DNA of 64,000 bases from Nitrosococcus halophilus Nc 4 (GCF_000024725.1 NC_013960.1:1386261-1450260); one strand, 5' to 3'. Positions 23,901 to 31,750 are shown, numbered from the stretch's first letter. Numbers and translations: made by a program. The notes: a model not told the origin generated them from the sequence alone.

Positions 23901-24153
23901 CGCTGAGGGGAACAGCAGGGTCGAATTGAACTAATACGCTTCCCAGCACAGGATTTATGCTGGCGCTATGGATTGATTTTAGTGCTTGTAGCTTTTTCTC
24001 TAGGGGTGCTTTCAGGTGTCGGGCACGGTAAAGAAGCGGTATTTTAAACCGCGCCCGACCCCTCACGGTGGTGTGCACGGGCTGTACTAGGGGAAAGCGA
24101 ATGAGATCGGAAGACTGGGGAGGATTTTTTCTTTGTTGGTGGCTGATGGGCAT
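20905..24153 (-). CDS. Cation-transporting P-type ATPase (P2-like) with N-terminal HMA2-like domain
   Basis: The 1082-residue product is a P-type ATPase. Residues about 25-110 form an HMA2-like domain (VHTTVRGRARFKIPLLYRAR ... NPVLGSVLVQFD) like those in the 10.5-13.3 kb cluster, then comes a Pro/Ser linker and a P2 (Ca/Mg/Na-type) core: cation ATPase N (LTTAEASQRLAHYGPNQL), TGES loop, PEGLPPVATTTLALG in M4, the phosphorylation site DKTGTLTK at Asp506, and GDGINDSPALKAADIGIAMG. It probably moves a divalent cation outward using ATP; the ion cannot be set by eye. The HMA-like domain has no CxxC. I chose ATG 24153 (GGGGA eight bases before) over a GTG at 24168. metK-like follows after four bases. 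Confidence 0.9.
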   Translation of the reverse strand: MPISHQQRKNPPQSSDLIRFPLVQPVHTTVRGRARFKIPLLYRARHLKAPLEKKLQALKSIHSASINPVLGSVLVQFDPAVPLSEIIALIQQQVATVVRDIPPPEKKSPQASKAHGSSSGFATITSIFEYWTRRNEPKPDQFAGSKSEQPKDASRGHAKESAHQNNSLPLSTPAPTGDGATWHSLESAQVLQHLDSDFHSGLTTAEASQRLAHYGPNQLLQAQARSPLQIFLSQFNSLPVWLLGASAGIAIFTGGMVDAAVILGVVLINATIGFVTERYAERTLTTALAQMDSHTTVVLREGQPLQMSAEEVVPGDVILLAPGNYVPADIRLLAAKRLSLDESALTGESLPVAKDPEFLGKEETPLGDRLNMSYMGTMVTGGNGRGIVVATGTATEIGKIQAMVGSTKLPETPMERQLDQIGTQLAILSAAVCGGVYVVGLLRGYSWLEMLKSSISLAVAAVPEGLPPVATTTLALGMRTMNRRKVLIRRLDAVETLGSIQVICLDKTGTLTKNRMTVVNINTGRGEIIVNDGHFYLSGDRIEPAQLQDLLRLFQVIALCNESELETDNTTNGSSTENALLEATGLAGIDIHQLRQEFPRLETQYRAEGRNYMKTTHASPSPEGKRFLAVKGSPSQVLAMCRWHTHNGRQVEIQEEDRAAFLAQNEAMAADSLRVLGVAYTWLEPDQPSKNAKLTWLGLVGMSDPVRTGMAELMNRFHAAGIDTVMITGDQSATAYAIGKQLSLAKGEQLQILDSTHLEKLDPELLSGLVQQVHVFSRVSPAHKLQIVQALQRAGKVVAMTGDGINDSPALKAADIGIAMGSTGTEVARGVADVVLEDDNLHTMVGAVEQGRTIYGNIRKSIHFLLATNFSEIEVMLAAIALGLGQPLNPMQLLWINLITDIFPGLALALDPPDKEILNKSPRDPRESIIQRQELKRMGLESVAIAAGSLSSYGYALWRYGPGPKAGTHAFTSLTLAQLLHSYSCRFPQQSLLSGGRPPPNPYLNWAVGGSIGAQALASLIPGLRNILGITPISLIDGLVIGAGATLPFLINEATKPTGKLPAPLSPETDPPAAEANPQGES

Positions 24154-24391
24154 TTCAGTGTTCCCCACTGAATAGCAAAGTTTGTTTGTCTTTCAATGCC
24201 CTGGGGTAAGGTTTCCCCTTAGACAAGGTGGTTATTTAGGATAGGTGCGCTGGGTAGTATTCCAGATCTGGAGATTCCAAGCATTTGCTCAATTCTCTCC
24301 ATTTAAAACACCACCAATGTGCTTTTAGGCACAGCCCAATGAATGTAAGCATAGTCATTTTTTGGGGAAATCAAAGCGAAGGGCAAAGGTG

Positions 24392-24424
24392 GCAACCCAT
24401 TTCACTGGGCAGGAAATGGGTTGC
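24392..24424 (-). terminator. Hairpin downstream of the O-methyltransferase gene
   Basis: A perfect 12-base stem, GCAACCCATTTC and GAAATGGGTTGC, closes a nine-base loop, 28 bases beyond the methyltransferase stop. No long T-run follows on the minus strand. The rest of the roughly 300-base gap up to the ATPase start shows nothing recognisable. Confidence 0.5.
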
Positions 24425-24451
24425 TCAAGGGGTCTATTTTTATCGGGCAGG

Positions 24452-25114
24452 TTAGCGCTTTCGTGCTAAGGTAAGTCCATCGGCAATGGGCACCATACTC
24501 AGGGTGACCCGTTCGTCTTCCAGCCGGGCTAAATTGAAAGCGCGAATAGCGCCCGTATCTTCATCGGTGAAGCTAGGGTCGATGACCCGCCCCGCCCGGA
24601 GGACATTATCAACGGCGATCAGGCCGCCGGGGCGTACCAGCTCCAAGGCCCGTTGGTAATAATCCTCGTACTCTACTTTCTCGGCATCGATAAAGGCAAA
24701 GTCGAAAGTGCCCGCTTCCCCCGCTTCGATGAGTTGATCCAGGGTCTGAATAGCCGGTCCCAGGCGTAAATCGATTTTGTTGGTCACGCCGGCCCGTTGC
24801 CAATAGCGCTGGGCGATCCCAGTCCAGTCGGGATTGACATCACAAGCCACAATCCGTCCCTCGGAGGGTAGCGCGAGGGCCACCCAAAGCGCGCTATAGC
24901 CGGTAAAGACCCCTACCTCTAGGGTCTTTTGAGCGCCTAGTAGCTCTATGAGAAGGGCCATGAATTGACCTTGCTCCGGGGAAATCTGCATATTGGCCCT
25001 GGGCATGGTCGAGGTTTCTTCCCGAAGTTCCCGCAAGATATCGGACTCCCGGAGGGAAACCGAGAGCAGATAGTCATAGAGGTCATCGGTAATCTGGAGT
25101 GTTTTGTTGGACAT
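24452..25114 (-). CDS. SAM-dependent O-methyltransferase (COMT/CCoAOMT type)
   Basis: The 220-residue enzyme belongs to the small cation-dependent O-methyltransferase family (PF01596). Motif I is LEVGVFTGYSALWVALAL, the following acidic residue is in VACDVNP, the metal site segment is FAFIDAEKVEYEDYY, and VRPGGLIAVDNVL is the conserved DNVLxxG block. It transfers methyl from SAM to a catechol-like hydroxyl; bacterial members often act on unknown small aromatics. DAEK replaces the commoner DADK, a conservative change. It lies downstream of thiD with a 111-base gap; the SAM link to the nearby MetK-like gene may be coincidental. Confidence 0.88.
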   Translation of the reverse strand: MSNKTLQITDDLYDYLLSVSLRESDILRELREETSTMPRANMQISPEQGQFMALLIELLGAQKTLEVGVFTGYSALWVALALPSEGRIVACDVNPDWTGIAQRYWQRAGVTNKIDLRLGPAIQTLDQLIEAGEAGTFDFAFIDAEKVEYEDYYQRALELVRPGGLIAVDNVLRAGRVIDPSFTDEDTGAIRAFNLARLEDERVTLSMVPIADGLTLARKR

Positions 25115-25225
25115 GGACTGTTTTTCTCCTAATCTAAGAGTAAAGTAAGGGATGAATAATCTTGAATGATGACTGCTTAATTTTGTATAGGGATTTATGG
25201 AAGTTCTTGGAATATCCGCAAGAGG

Positions 25226-26029
25226 TTAGACCTCAAAGGGACTCACGGTATGGGTATGGTTGAGCGGTCCCTGGCCTTGCCCATGGCCGGGAGCGGTGCG
25301 GATTGCCTCTTGTACATAGGCATGGGCTCGCCGAACCGCCTCCGGAAGGAGTTGCTTTTGAGCAAGGCCGGTGGCAATGGCCGAAGCCAGCGTGCATCCT
25401 GTCCCATGGGTATGGGGGGTCGGGATGCGCCGGGTTTGGAAACTTTCTTTATAATCCCGTGTCATCAGCAGATCATGGAGGTGATGGCCAGGAAGATGCC
25501 CCCCTTTGAGCAGGACGGCGGTAGGGCCGAGCTCCAGCAATGCGTTTGCCGCCTCTGGCATGGCCTCAGGATGGCTGATGTTAAGGCCGGTAAGCGCTGC
25601 GGCCTCCGGGAGATTCGGCGTAATCAAGTGGGTCTGGGGGAGCAAACGCTGTTTTAAGGTCTTGAGGGCGGCTTGATCAAGGAGTGGAGTCCCGTCTTTG
25701 GCTATCATCACCGGATCAAGAAGGAGAGGAATGCCCCTCGCCAGCTCTTCCAAAACATCGGCCACCGTTTCAATAGCTGCCGCTGAATGGAGCATCCCGA
25801 TTTTGATACAGTCGGCGCCGATATCCGACAGCACCCGCCGTGCCTGTTCAGCGATGAAATGAGGCGCTACCGGCAGCACCGCAAAGATCCCTTGGGTATT
25901 TTGGGCGGTGAGGGCGGTAATTGCCGTGGCGGCATAGCCACCCAGGGCGGTGACGGTTTTAATGTCAGCCTGAATTCCAGCGCCGCCACCGGAATCCGAG
26001 CCGGCAATGATCAGGACGCGACCATCCAT
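25226..26029 (-). CDS. thiD: Hydroxymethylpyrimidine/phosphomethylpyrimidine kinase
   Basis: The 267-residue kinase makes HMP-diphosphate for thiamine synthesis. The ribokinase-fold signatures are GSDSGGGAGIQADIKT at the start, LDPVMIAKDG, LITPNLPEAAALTG and the anion-hole GTGCTLASAIATGL near the end. Length is normal and no ThiE fusion is present. No TPP riboswitch is seen in the 180 bases upstream. It is divergent from the ThiS-rhodanese-ThiF fusion gene; both could relate to sulfur insertion and thiamine or molybdopterin synthesis. Confidence 0.95.
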   Translation of the reverse strand: MDGRVLIIAGSDSGGGAGIQADIKTVTALGGYAATAITALTAQNTQGIFAVLPVAPHFIAEQARRVLSDIGADCIKIGMLHSAAAIETVADVLEELARGIPLLLDPVMIAKDGTPLLDQAALKTLKQRLLPQTHLITPNLPEAAALTGLNISHPEAMPEAANALLELGPTAVLLKGGHLPGHHLHDLLMTRDYKESFQTRRIPTPHTHGTGCTLASAIATGLAQKQLLPEAVRRAHAYVQEAIRTAPGHGQGQGPLNHTHTVSPFEV

Positions 26030-26209
26030 AACCGGCTAGGATTCCCATGGGAGGCGGCTAGCTGCCGTTCACTTACCCAAATTTTTCGATATATTCTTTT
26101 AACCATGGCTGGATTATATCTTCCTGGACACCCCTTAAACCAGTTTGTAGGGTCTTAATTATTAAGATTAACCCCCGAGCCAAAGCTTTCTCGAAGAGGC
26201 CATCCAAGT

Positions 26210-27661
26210 ATGAGCAAAATTACGGTTCACATTCCCTCCCCCTTACGGGGTGATGTGGGCGGAGCGGAGCAATTGCAACTTCAAGCCGATACGGTAGGCG
26301 GTGCCCTTAAGGCATTAGGGGTGGCTCATCCGGGTATTTTAAATCGCTTGCTGACTCCGGAAGGTGAAGTTCGTCCTTTCGTGAATCTCTTTTTGGGGGA
26401 GGATAATATTCTCGCTTTGCAAGGACTGGAAACCCCTCTTAAGGACGGGGATGTCCTCACCATTATTCCCGCGGTAGCCGGGGGCAGTGGCAAAGATTGC
26501 CGGCTACAGTCATTGAAACGGAGCATTCCGGAAATAACGCCGACAGAGGCATTGGCGCTGCAAGCAAAAGGTGCCGTGCTTATCGATGTTCGAGAAAGTG
26601 AAGAGATTGCCCAAGGTAGTCCTGCGGGTGCCTACCGCCTGGGAAGAGGATATTTAGAGCTGCGAGTTGAACAAAGTGTGCCGGACTTCAATTGCACCGT
26701 GCTCACCCTGTGCGGGAGTGGAACACGTTCCCTTTTTGCCGCCGAAAGCCTCAAGCAACTGGGTTATGGGGATGTTCGTTCCATTGCCGGAGGGTTTAAC
26801 CGCTGGAAAGATGAGGGTTTGCCTTTTGAGGTGCCGCAGATATTAGATGGGGCGGCGCGGAGCCGTTATTCCCGCCATCTTCTGATGCCGGAAATCGGAG
26901 AGAAAGGCCAGCAAAAACTGATGGCGAGCAAAGTGTTGTTGGTGGGGGCCGGAGGGCTCGGATCGCCTGCCAGCTTATATTTAGCAGCGGCAGGGGTGGG
27001 GACTCTAGGGTTGGTTGATCACGATGTGGTGGACCGCAGCAACCTCCAACGCCAGGTCCTGCATCGGGATGATCGGGTCGGGATGCCCAAGGTGGCCTCC
27101 GCCCGTCAAACTTTGGCAGCGTTGAATCCCACCATCCGTATCAACGAGTATGAATCCCGTCTAGAGAGCCGCAACGTGGAAGAGATTTGTAGGGACTATG
27201 AGGTGGTCATCGATGGTTCCGACAACTTTCCCACCCGTTACTTGGTCAATGATGCCTGCGTTAAATTGGGACTGCCCAATGTGTATGGGGCCGTGTACCG
27301 TTTCGAAGGCCAGATCTGTGTCTTTTGGCCGGCCCGCTCAGGCCCCTGTTACCGTTGTCTCTATCCGGAACCGCCCCCCCCGGAATTAGCCCCTTCCTGT
27401 GCCGAAGCGGGTGTCCTTGGCGTGTTGCCCGGTGTTATCGGCCTATTGCAGGCGGTGGAGGCCCTTAAAATCCTGTTGAAACTGGGCGAGCCCCTGCTCG
27501 GCCGGATGCTGTATTATGATGCCCTTAAAGCTAGTTTTTCCGAACTCAAGCTGGCGCGGCGATCCCATTGTGCCTATTGCAGCGAGGGCGCGGTGTTTCC
27601 AGGCTACGTAAATTACGATCAGACTTGCAGCACCGCAAATGTTTCGTTGAAGTCTTCTTGA
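26210..27661 (+). CDS. ThiS/MoaD - rhodanese - ThiF/MoeB (E1-like) fusion protein
   Basis: This 483-residue protein joins three sulfur-transfer modules. Residues 1-92 are a beta-grasp ThiS/MoaD-like domain ending VAGG, the usual C-terminal diglycine, here internal and followed by SGKDC. Residues 105-210 are a rhodanese with active-site loop CGSGTRS (Cys168). Residues 215-465 are a MoeB/ThiF adenylyltransferase with GAGGLGSP (247-254), catalytic-type Cys397 (APSCAEAGVLG) and zinc cysteines 380, 383, 454 and 457. In known MoeBR proteins the rhodanese is C-terminal and the carrier protein separate. Internal Gly-Gly would need processing before adenylation, as with eukaryotic-style precursors, or the carrier may be vestigial. 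It probably loads sulfur for molybdopterin, thiamine or cysteine-type synthesis. Confidence 0.9.
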   Translation: MSKITVHIPSPLRGDVGGAEQLQLQADTVGGALKALGVAHPGILNRLLTPEGEVRPFVNLFLGEDNILALQGLETPLKDGDVLTIIPAVAGGSGKDCRLQSLKRSIPEITPTEALALQAKGAVLIDVRESEEIAQGSPAGAYRLGRGYLELRVEQSVPDFNCTVLTLCGSGTRSLFAAESLKQLGYGDVRSIAGGFNRWKDEGLPFEVPQILDGAARSRYSRHLLMPEIGEKGQQKLMASKVLLVGAGGLGSPASLYLAAAGVGTLGLVDHDVVDRSNLQRQVLHRDDRVGMPKVASARQTLAALNPTIRINEYESRLESRNVEEICRDYEVVIDGSDNFPTRYLVNDACVKLGLPNVYGAVYRFEGQICVFWPARSGPCYRCLYPEPPPPELAPSCAEAGVLGVLPGVIGLLQAVEALKILLKLGEPLLGRMLYYDALKASFSELKLARRSHCAYCSEGAVFPGYVNYDQTCSTANVSLKSS

Positions 27662-27870
27662 CCTCCGAGAATCCTAATTCCTTCCTTTTGGCAAGGCCTA
27701 AACACTTCCCTCTAGGTATTAAGCGATACCGTTTTAAAACCTAAAGTTATATTTGGAAGGGCCGTTGCATAGGCCATAAAGCCAGAGTCAACGGCTCACA
27801 ATTGAAAACATAGGTTTCCCCTTTGCTAAATGCTGGGCGCGACAAAATCCAGGTCTCAAATCCTAAGCGC

Positions 27871-27968
27871 TTATACCAATTTTATGTGACTTTGCATTGT
27901 ATAGATGCAGTTTAAACAAGCACTTGAAGCCTTAATAAATTGCATTCTTTGATTAAATTGGTATTAAT
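27871..27968. repeat. MITE-like repeat with ATACCAATTT ends, copy A
   Basis: A 98-base unit bounded by ATACCAATTT and AAATTGGTAT terminal inverted repeats, with inner text AATTGCATTCTTTGATTAA. Copy B at 40519-40616 matches over its whole length with about 20 differences. It fills the middle of the 400-base gap between the fusion gene and the thiamine-diphosphate enzyme; the rest of that gap shows no gene. Confidence 0.75.
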
Positions 27969-28066
27969 ACTCGCTAGCGGCAAGGGAAAATTTCTAATCT
28001 TTTTTTATACCTGGGCCTGATTCTGAAAGTAGCAAGTACAGTTCTCACAAGGGGGAGATGTTCGTG

Positions 28067-29887
28067 ATGCCAAGTCGAACGGTTAGCGTGGCCCAAGGAA
28101 GCGTATCTCAGCCACAATTAGAGGCAGGAGATTTATTAGTTGCTTATTTGGCGCAATTATCTGTGGACTATGTGTTTGGGGTGCCGGGAGGCGCTATTGA
28201 GCCATTATATAATGCTTTAGCCCGCAGCGCCCGCCGTGGGGGGCCGGGATCAGTGGTCGCCCGCCACGAAACGGGGGCTGCCTTTATGGCTGATGGTTAT
28301 GGGCGTCAGACCGGCAAGCTAGCCGTTTGTTGCGCCACTACCGGTCCGGGTGCCACCAACCTGATCACAGGGGTGGCCTCAGCCTATGAGAACCATATTC
28401 CCATGTTGGTGATTACCGCCCAGACCGCTTTGAGTAATTTTGGGCGGGGGGCTTTCCAGGAATCCTCTTGTACCGGAATTAACACCGTCGGATTATTTCA
28501 GTATTGCTCCCGCTATAGTACTTTAGTCTCCCACGTGGACCAATTGGAACATAAGCTCAGTACGGCGATCATGATGGCCTATCAGTCCCCCCGCGGTCCC
28601 ACCCATCTGAGCATCCCTTTAGATATCTTGCGTAGTACCAGCCCCGTTGAAAAACCTTCCTATAATCTCGCCACCCTGTTACATCAACCTTCCTTGCTAG
28701 ATGATGATGCGGTAAAAGCACTCTGTTGCCAGATTGAACAGGCAAAGAAAGTCGTGTTTGTGGTAGGGGAAGAATGTAGTGAAGCGATTGGCACTATTCT
28801 GGAACTGGCCCTGTTAATTCAGGCCGAAGTGGTTACCACGCCCCATGGTAAAGGGCTGGTTAGTCCCTATCATCCCTTATTCCGCGGTGTCGTTGGTTTT
28901 GCCGGGCATCTCAGTGCCAGTGAGGCCTTGTCTGATCCAAAAGTGGATGCCGTGGTGGTATTTGGCGCTAACCTGGGGGAATGGGCGAGCAATGGCTGGG
29001 ATGCAAATACGCTTCTCAATAACCGGCTAATCCACATAGAGAACACAGAGGGTAATTTGACTCGCACCCCCATGGCCCGGTTGCACGTACGGGGAACAAT
29101 TGACACCATTTGCGAGCGCGTATTGGATTATCTTCACAGCCGCCTGCCGAAAGAAGCGGGACAGATCTCTCGGATAGAACGCAGGCGACATGATTCCCCC
29201 ATGCGGAGTACCACAGTACGAGAGTCAAAGTGGCATTTTCAGCTTGACGAGGAGGCGAAGTATTACGATGACTCTACGCCCATTAAGCCGCAACGGCTAA
29301 TGAGGGAGCTCACCCGCTTGTTTCCCCCCAATACTCGCTTCCTAGCAGATACGGGAAACAGCATGGCTTGGGCAATCCACTACTTACAACCCTCCGATCG
29401 GCGTTTAGCCGGTCGGCGTGATGCGAGAGGGGGGATATTCCGTAGTTGTCTGGAATTTGCCTCGATGGGGTGGGCTATTGGCGCCGCTGTGGGGACTGCG
29501 TTAGGCGCCCCCGGCAACCCGGTGGTATGTATTACGGGGGATGGTAGTCTGCTCATGAGTGGTCAAGAGATTACCGTGGCGATTCAAGAAAGATTGCCTG
29601 TGATTTTCATTATTCTAAATGATGCCGCCCTAGGGATGGTGAAGCATGGCCAGCGATTAGCAAAGGCTGAACCCATCGCCTTTGAACTCCCACAAATCAA
29701 TTATTGTGCCTATGCTGAGGCCATGGGAGTCCCCGGTCATGTTATCCACGCTCCGCAGGACCTGCTTGAACTTGATATTGAGGCCATTTGTCAACGGCCA
29801 GGTCCCACTCTTATTGATGTGCGAGTCGATCCGGAGGAGGTGCCCCCCATCAAGACCCGGATACGGATATTGGGGACGTCGCAATGA
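28067..29887 (+). CDS. Thiamine-diphosphate-dependent enzyme (acetolactate synthase-like)
   Basis: The 606-residue product has the three-domain fold of acetolactate synthase, oxalyl-CoA decarboxylase and benzoylformate decarboxylase. The N-terminal PYR domain has VFGVPGGAIEPLY and catalytic Glu in ARHETGAAFMADGYGR. The middle domain is normal, and the C-terminal PP domain has GDGSLLMSGQEITVAI ... LNDAALGM for Mg-ThDP. It lacks recognisable acetolactate synthase partners such as ilvN. The start ATG at 28067 is nine bases after AAGGGGGAG, while the upstream ATG at 28058 abuts it. The stop overlaps the next ATG (ATGA), coupling it to a citryl-CoA-lyase-like gene. It probably decarboxylates or condenses a 2-oxoacid; the specific reaction is unknown. 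Confidence 0.85.
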   Translation: MPSRTVSVAQGSVSQPQLEAGDLLVAYLAQLSVDYVFGVPGGAIEPLYNALARSARRGGPGSVVARHETGAAFMADGYGRQTGKLAVCCATTGPGATNLITGVASAYENHIPMLVITAQTALSNFGRGAFQESSCTGINTVGLFQYCSRYSTLVSHVDQLEHKLSTAIMMAYQSPRGPTHLSIPLDILRSTSPVEKPSYNLATLLHQPSLLDDDAVKALCCQIEQAKKVVFVVGEECSEAIGTILELALLIQAEVVTTPHGKGLVSPYHPLFRGVVGFAGHLSASEALSDPKVDAVVVFGANLGEWASNGWDANTLLNNRLIHIENTEGNLTRTPMARLHVRGTIDTICERVLDYLHSRLPKEAGQISRIERRRHDSPMRSTTVRESKWHFQLDEEAKYYDDSTPIKPQRLMRELTRLFPPNTRFLADTGNSMAWAIHYLQPSDRRLAGRRDARGGIFRSCLEFASMGWAIGAAVGTALGAPGNPVVCITGDGSLLMSGQEITVAIQERLPVIFIILNDAALGMVKHGQRLAKAEPIAFELPQINYCAYAEAMGVPGHVIHAPQDLLELDIEAICQRPGPTLIDVRVDPEEVPPIKTRIRILGTSQ

Positions 29888-30684
29888 GCAAGGAACGGGA
29901 GGTTATCCATAGCCGGGTCTGGGAAGAAGTTGCGGAACCAGATAACCCTTTTGCGGCGGCGGCTTGTTATTGTTCCGGGTATGACGTTTACGGGGACTTG
30001 TTGGGTAAAGCCAGTTGGATTGAATATTTATACCTGCTCTTAAAACAAGAGCGTCCCGCTCCAGAGAAGGCCAAACTTTTGGAAGGACTTGCCGTGGCTG
30101 TCGCTAACCCAGGGCCGCGGGAACACAGCGTTCGTGCCGCCATGTGCGCCGGGGTAGGCGGCTCCACTTCCGCTTCCTCTCTGATGGCTGCCCTTGCGGT
30201 TGGTGCCGGTCAGTTAAATGGTGCCCATGAAGTGGCTGTGGCTATGGCCTATTGGCAGGACTGCGGTAAAAATTTAATGGCATGGCAGGAGCGTCTTAAA
30301 CACCCCCTGCAAGAGGAACGGGCTGATATTTGGTTGCCCTTGGAGCACCCTCCTGGTTTTGATCCCCATGGCGCCAGTTGTGCCACGCCGGTGCGGCAAA
30401 CCCTCGCTTTTCTGGCAAAGTATCACTCCGAAGGTGTTTTAACTTGGTTGCAGCAACATCGATTGGAACTTGAGGCTGCGGCCAATTGCCCCTTGGCGAT
30501 GAGCGGGGTAGCCGCTGCAGCAATGATTGACCTGGACTTTAGTATTCAACAAGGTGAGATGCTGTATCTGTTACTCCGCTTACCTGGGGCAGCCGCCCAT
30601 GCTTTGGAGCAGCAAGAGTATGGCTGGCGCCGCTATCCATTTTTTGCCAATGGTTTGAAATTAAGCACTGAACCACAATTGTAG
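29884..30684 (+). CDS. Citryl-CoA lyase/citrate synthase-like protein (first of two)
   Basis: The 266-residue product has the short citrate-synthase fold seen in citryl-CoA lyases and the C-terminus of ATP-citrate lyase: YGDLLGKASWIEYLYLLLK at the start, REHSVRAAMCAGVGGSTSAS, NGAHEVAVAMAYW (first active-site His region), PPGFDPHGASCATP and a closing RLPGAAAHALEQQEYGW, where citrate synthase has GWxAHxxEQ. The match is moderate. It is coupled by ATGA to the ThDP enzyme, suggesting that the two act on the same metabolite: cleavage or condensation of an acyl-CoA with a 2-oxoacid followed by ThDP chemistry. This would be a small-molecule pathway rather than the TCA cycle. Confidence 0.7.
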   Translation: MSKEREVIHSRVWEEVAEPDNPFAAAACYCSGYDVYGDLLGKASWIEYLYLLLKQERPAPEKAKLLEGLAVAVANPGPREHSVRAAMCAGVGGSTSASSLMAALAVGAGQLNGAHEVAVAMAYWQDCGKNLMAWQERLKHPLQEERADIWLPLEHPPGFDPHGASCATPVRQTLAFLAKYHSEGVLTWLQQHRLELEAAANCPLAMSGVAAAAMIDLDFSIQQGEMLYLLLRLPGAAAHALEQQEYGWRRYPFFANGLKLSTEPQL

Positions 30685-30743
30685 AGCGTTGCTATTGCCA
30701 CGACTCCGATAACTTACCGGATAAAATATTAGGAATAGAGATT

Positions 30744-31577
30744 ATGCAAGGACCTGAATATCTTTTCGAAAATGAAGACCATTGGGTGACGAACATAGGG
30801 GCTTGGTTTCCGGGGGAGCGGGTCGTTTTCCGCGGCAAGGATTTATTTCATGAGCTTCAAGATCTTCCCTGGATGGGTTTGCTTCTTTATGGCATTACAG
30901 GGAAGATTCCTAATGAGAAACAGATCCGGCTGTTTGAAGGCATTTGGACATTGTGCACGAGCTATCCCGATCCAAGGTTGTGGAATAATCGTGTTGCCGC
31001 GCTAGCAGGTACGGCTAGAAGCACCGCTGCGTTAGCTATAGGAGCAGCGAATGCCGTCTCCGAAGCATCGATCTATGGGCGGCGGCCAGATATTCGGGCT
31101 ATTGATTTTTTACTGCGGACAAAATGCCAATTAGATAAAGGTGCCGATATAGAAGAGCTTGTCAGGAAGGAATTAAAAAAATATAAACTTATTCCAGGAT
31201 ATGGTCGTCCTATTACAAAAAAAGACGAACGTATTGAACCGCTTATGGCTTTAGCTGGAGAATTAGGCTTTGCTCAAGGTCCTTATCTGGAGCTTGCATT
31301 TGCTATCGAGGAAATTTTGTTAAAAGGCCGGTGGCGTTTGTATATGAATATTGCTGCCGTGGCAGCAGCATTAGCAGCAGATCAGGGGTTGTCTCGCCGT
31401 GAATATTATCACTACTTAGTTTTATGTTTTTCTGCGGGTATGTTTCCTTGTTATTTAGATGCACTAAAAAAGTCGGAGGGTACCTTTTTTCCTTTGCGTT
31501 GTGATCGGGTTAAATATGAAGGCAAACAACATCGCTATTGGGAAGTTCCAAATAAGGTATGTATAGAATCAAAGTAA
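30744..31577 (+). CDS. Citryl-CoA lyase/citrate synthase-like protein (second, active-site variant)
   Basis: The 277-residue product is a second citrate-synthase-fold homologue. LPWMGLLLYGITGKIPNEKQ, the Ala-rich TARSTAALAIGAANAVSEAS and KLIPGYGRPITKKDERIEPL follow the family order. In the last motif citrate synthases have PGFGHP; here His is replaced by Arg, so the second active-site His is missing. It may be an inactive partner of the first copy or act differently. It begins 59 bases after the first copy. From this gene onward the DNA is clearly more AT-rich (many AAA/TTT codons) than upstream genes, hinting at a different origin. Confidence 0.65.
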   Translation: MQGPEYLFENEDHWVTNIGAWFPGERVVFRGKDLFHELQDLPWMGLLLYGITGKIPNEKQIRLFEGIWTLCTSYPDPRLWNNRVAALAGTARSTAALAIGAANAVSEASIYGRRPDIRAIDFLLRTKCQLDKGADIEELVRKELKKYKLIPGYGRPITKKDERIEPLMALAGELGFAQGPYLELAFAIEEILLKGRWRLYMNIAAVAAALAADQGLSRREYYHYLVLCFSAGMFPCYLDALKKSEGTFFPLRCDRVKYEGKQHRYWEVPNKVCIESK

Positions 31578-31750
31578 TGCTATCTAAGACTGAGAGCAGT
31601 CAATTTGTGAGTAATGGGAAGTTCCCAACTATGGGTCGGGAATGGATCGGTTATCTGGTGAAAAATTTTCCTTCCTATTGGCTCTAGTTCCTAGGAGTAG
31701 AAATATATATTTTATTTCTTAAATATATCCTATACGATCACATCAATATT

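Noticed and set aside
25787-26158. Upstream small frames or TPP riboswitch before thiD
   Set aside because: No CTGAGA/ACCTGA riboswitch cores; a 30-codon frame overlapping the thiD start has no supporting signal.
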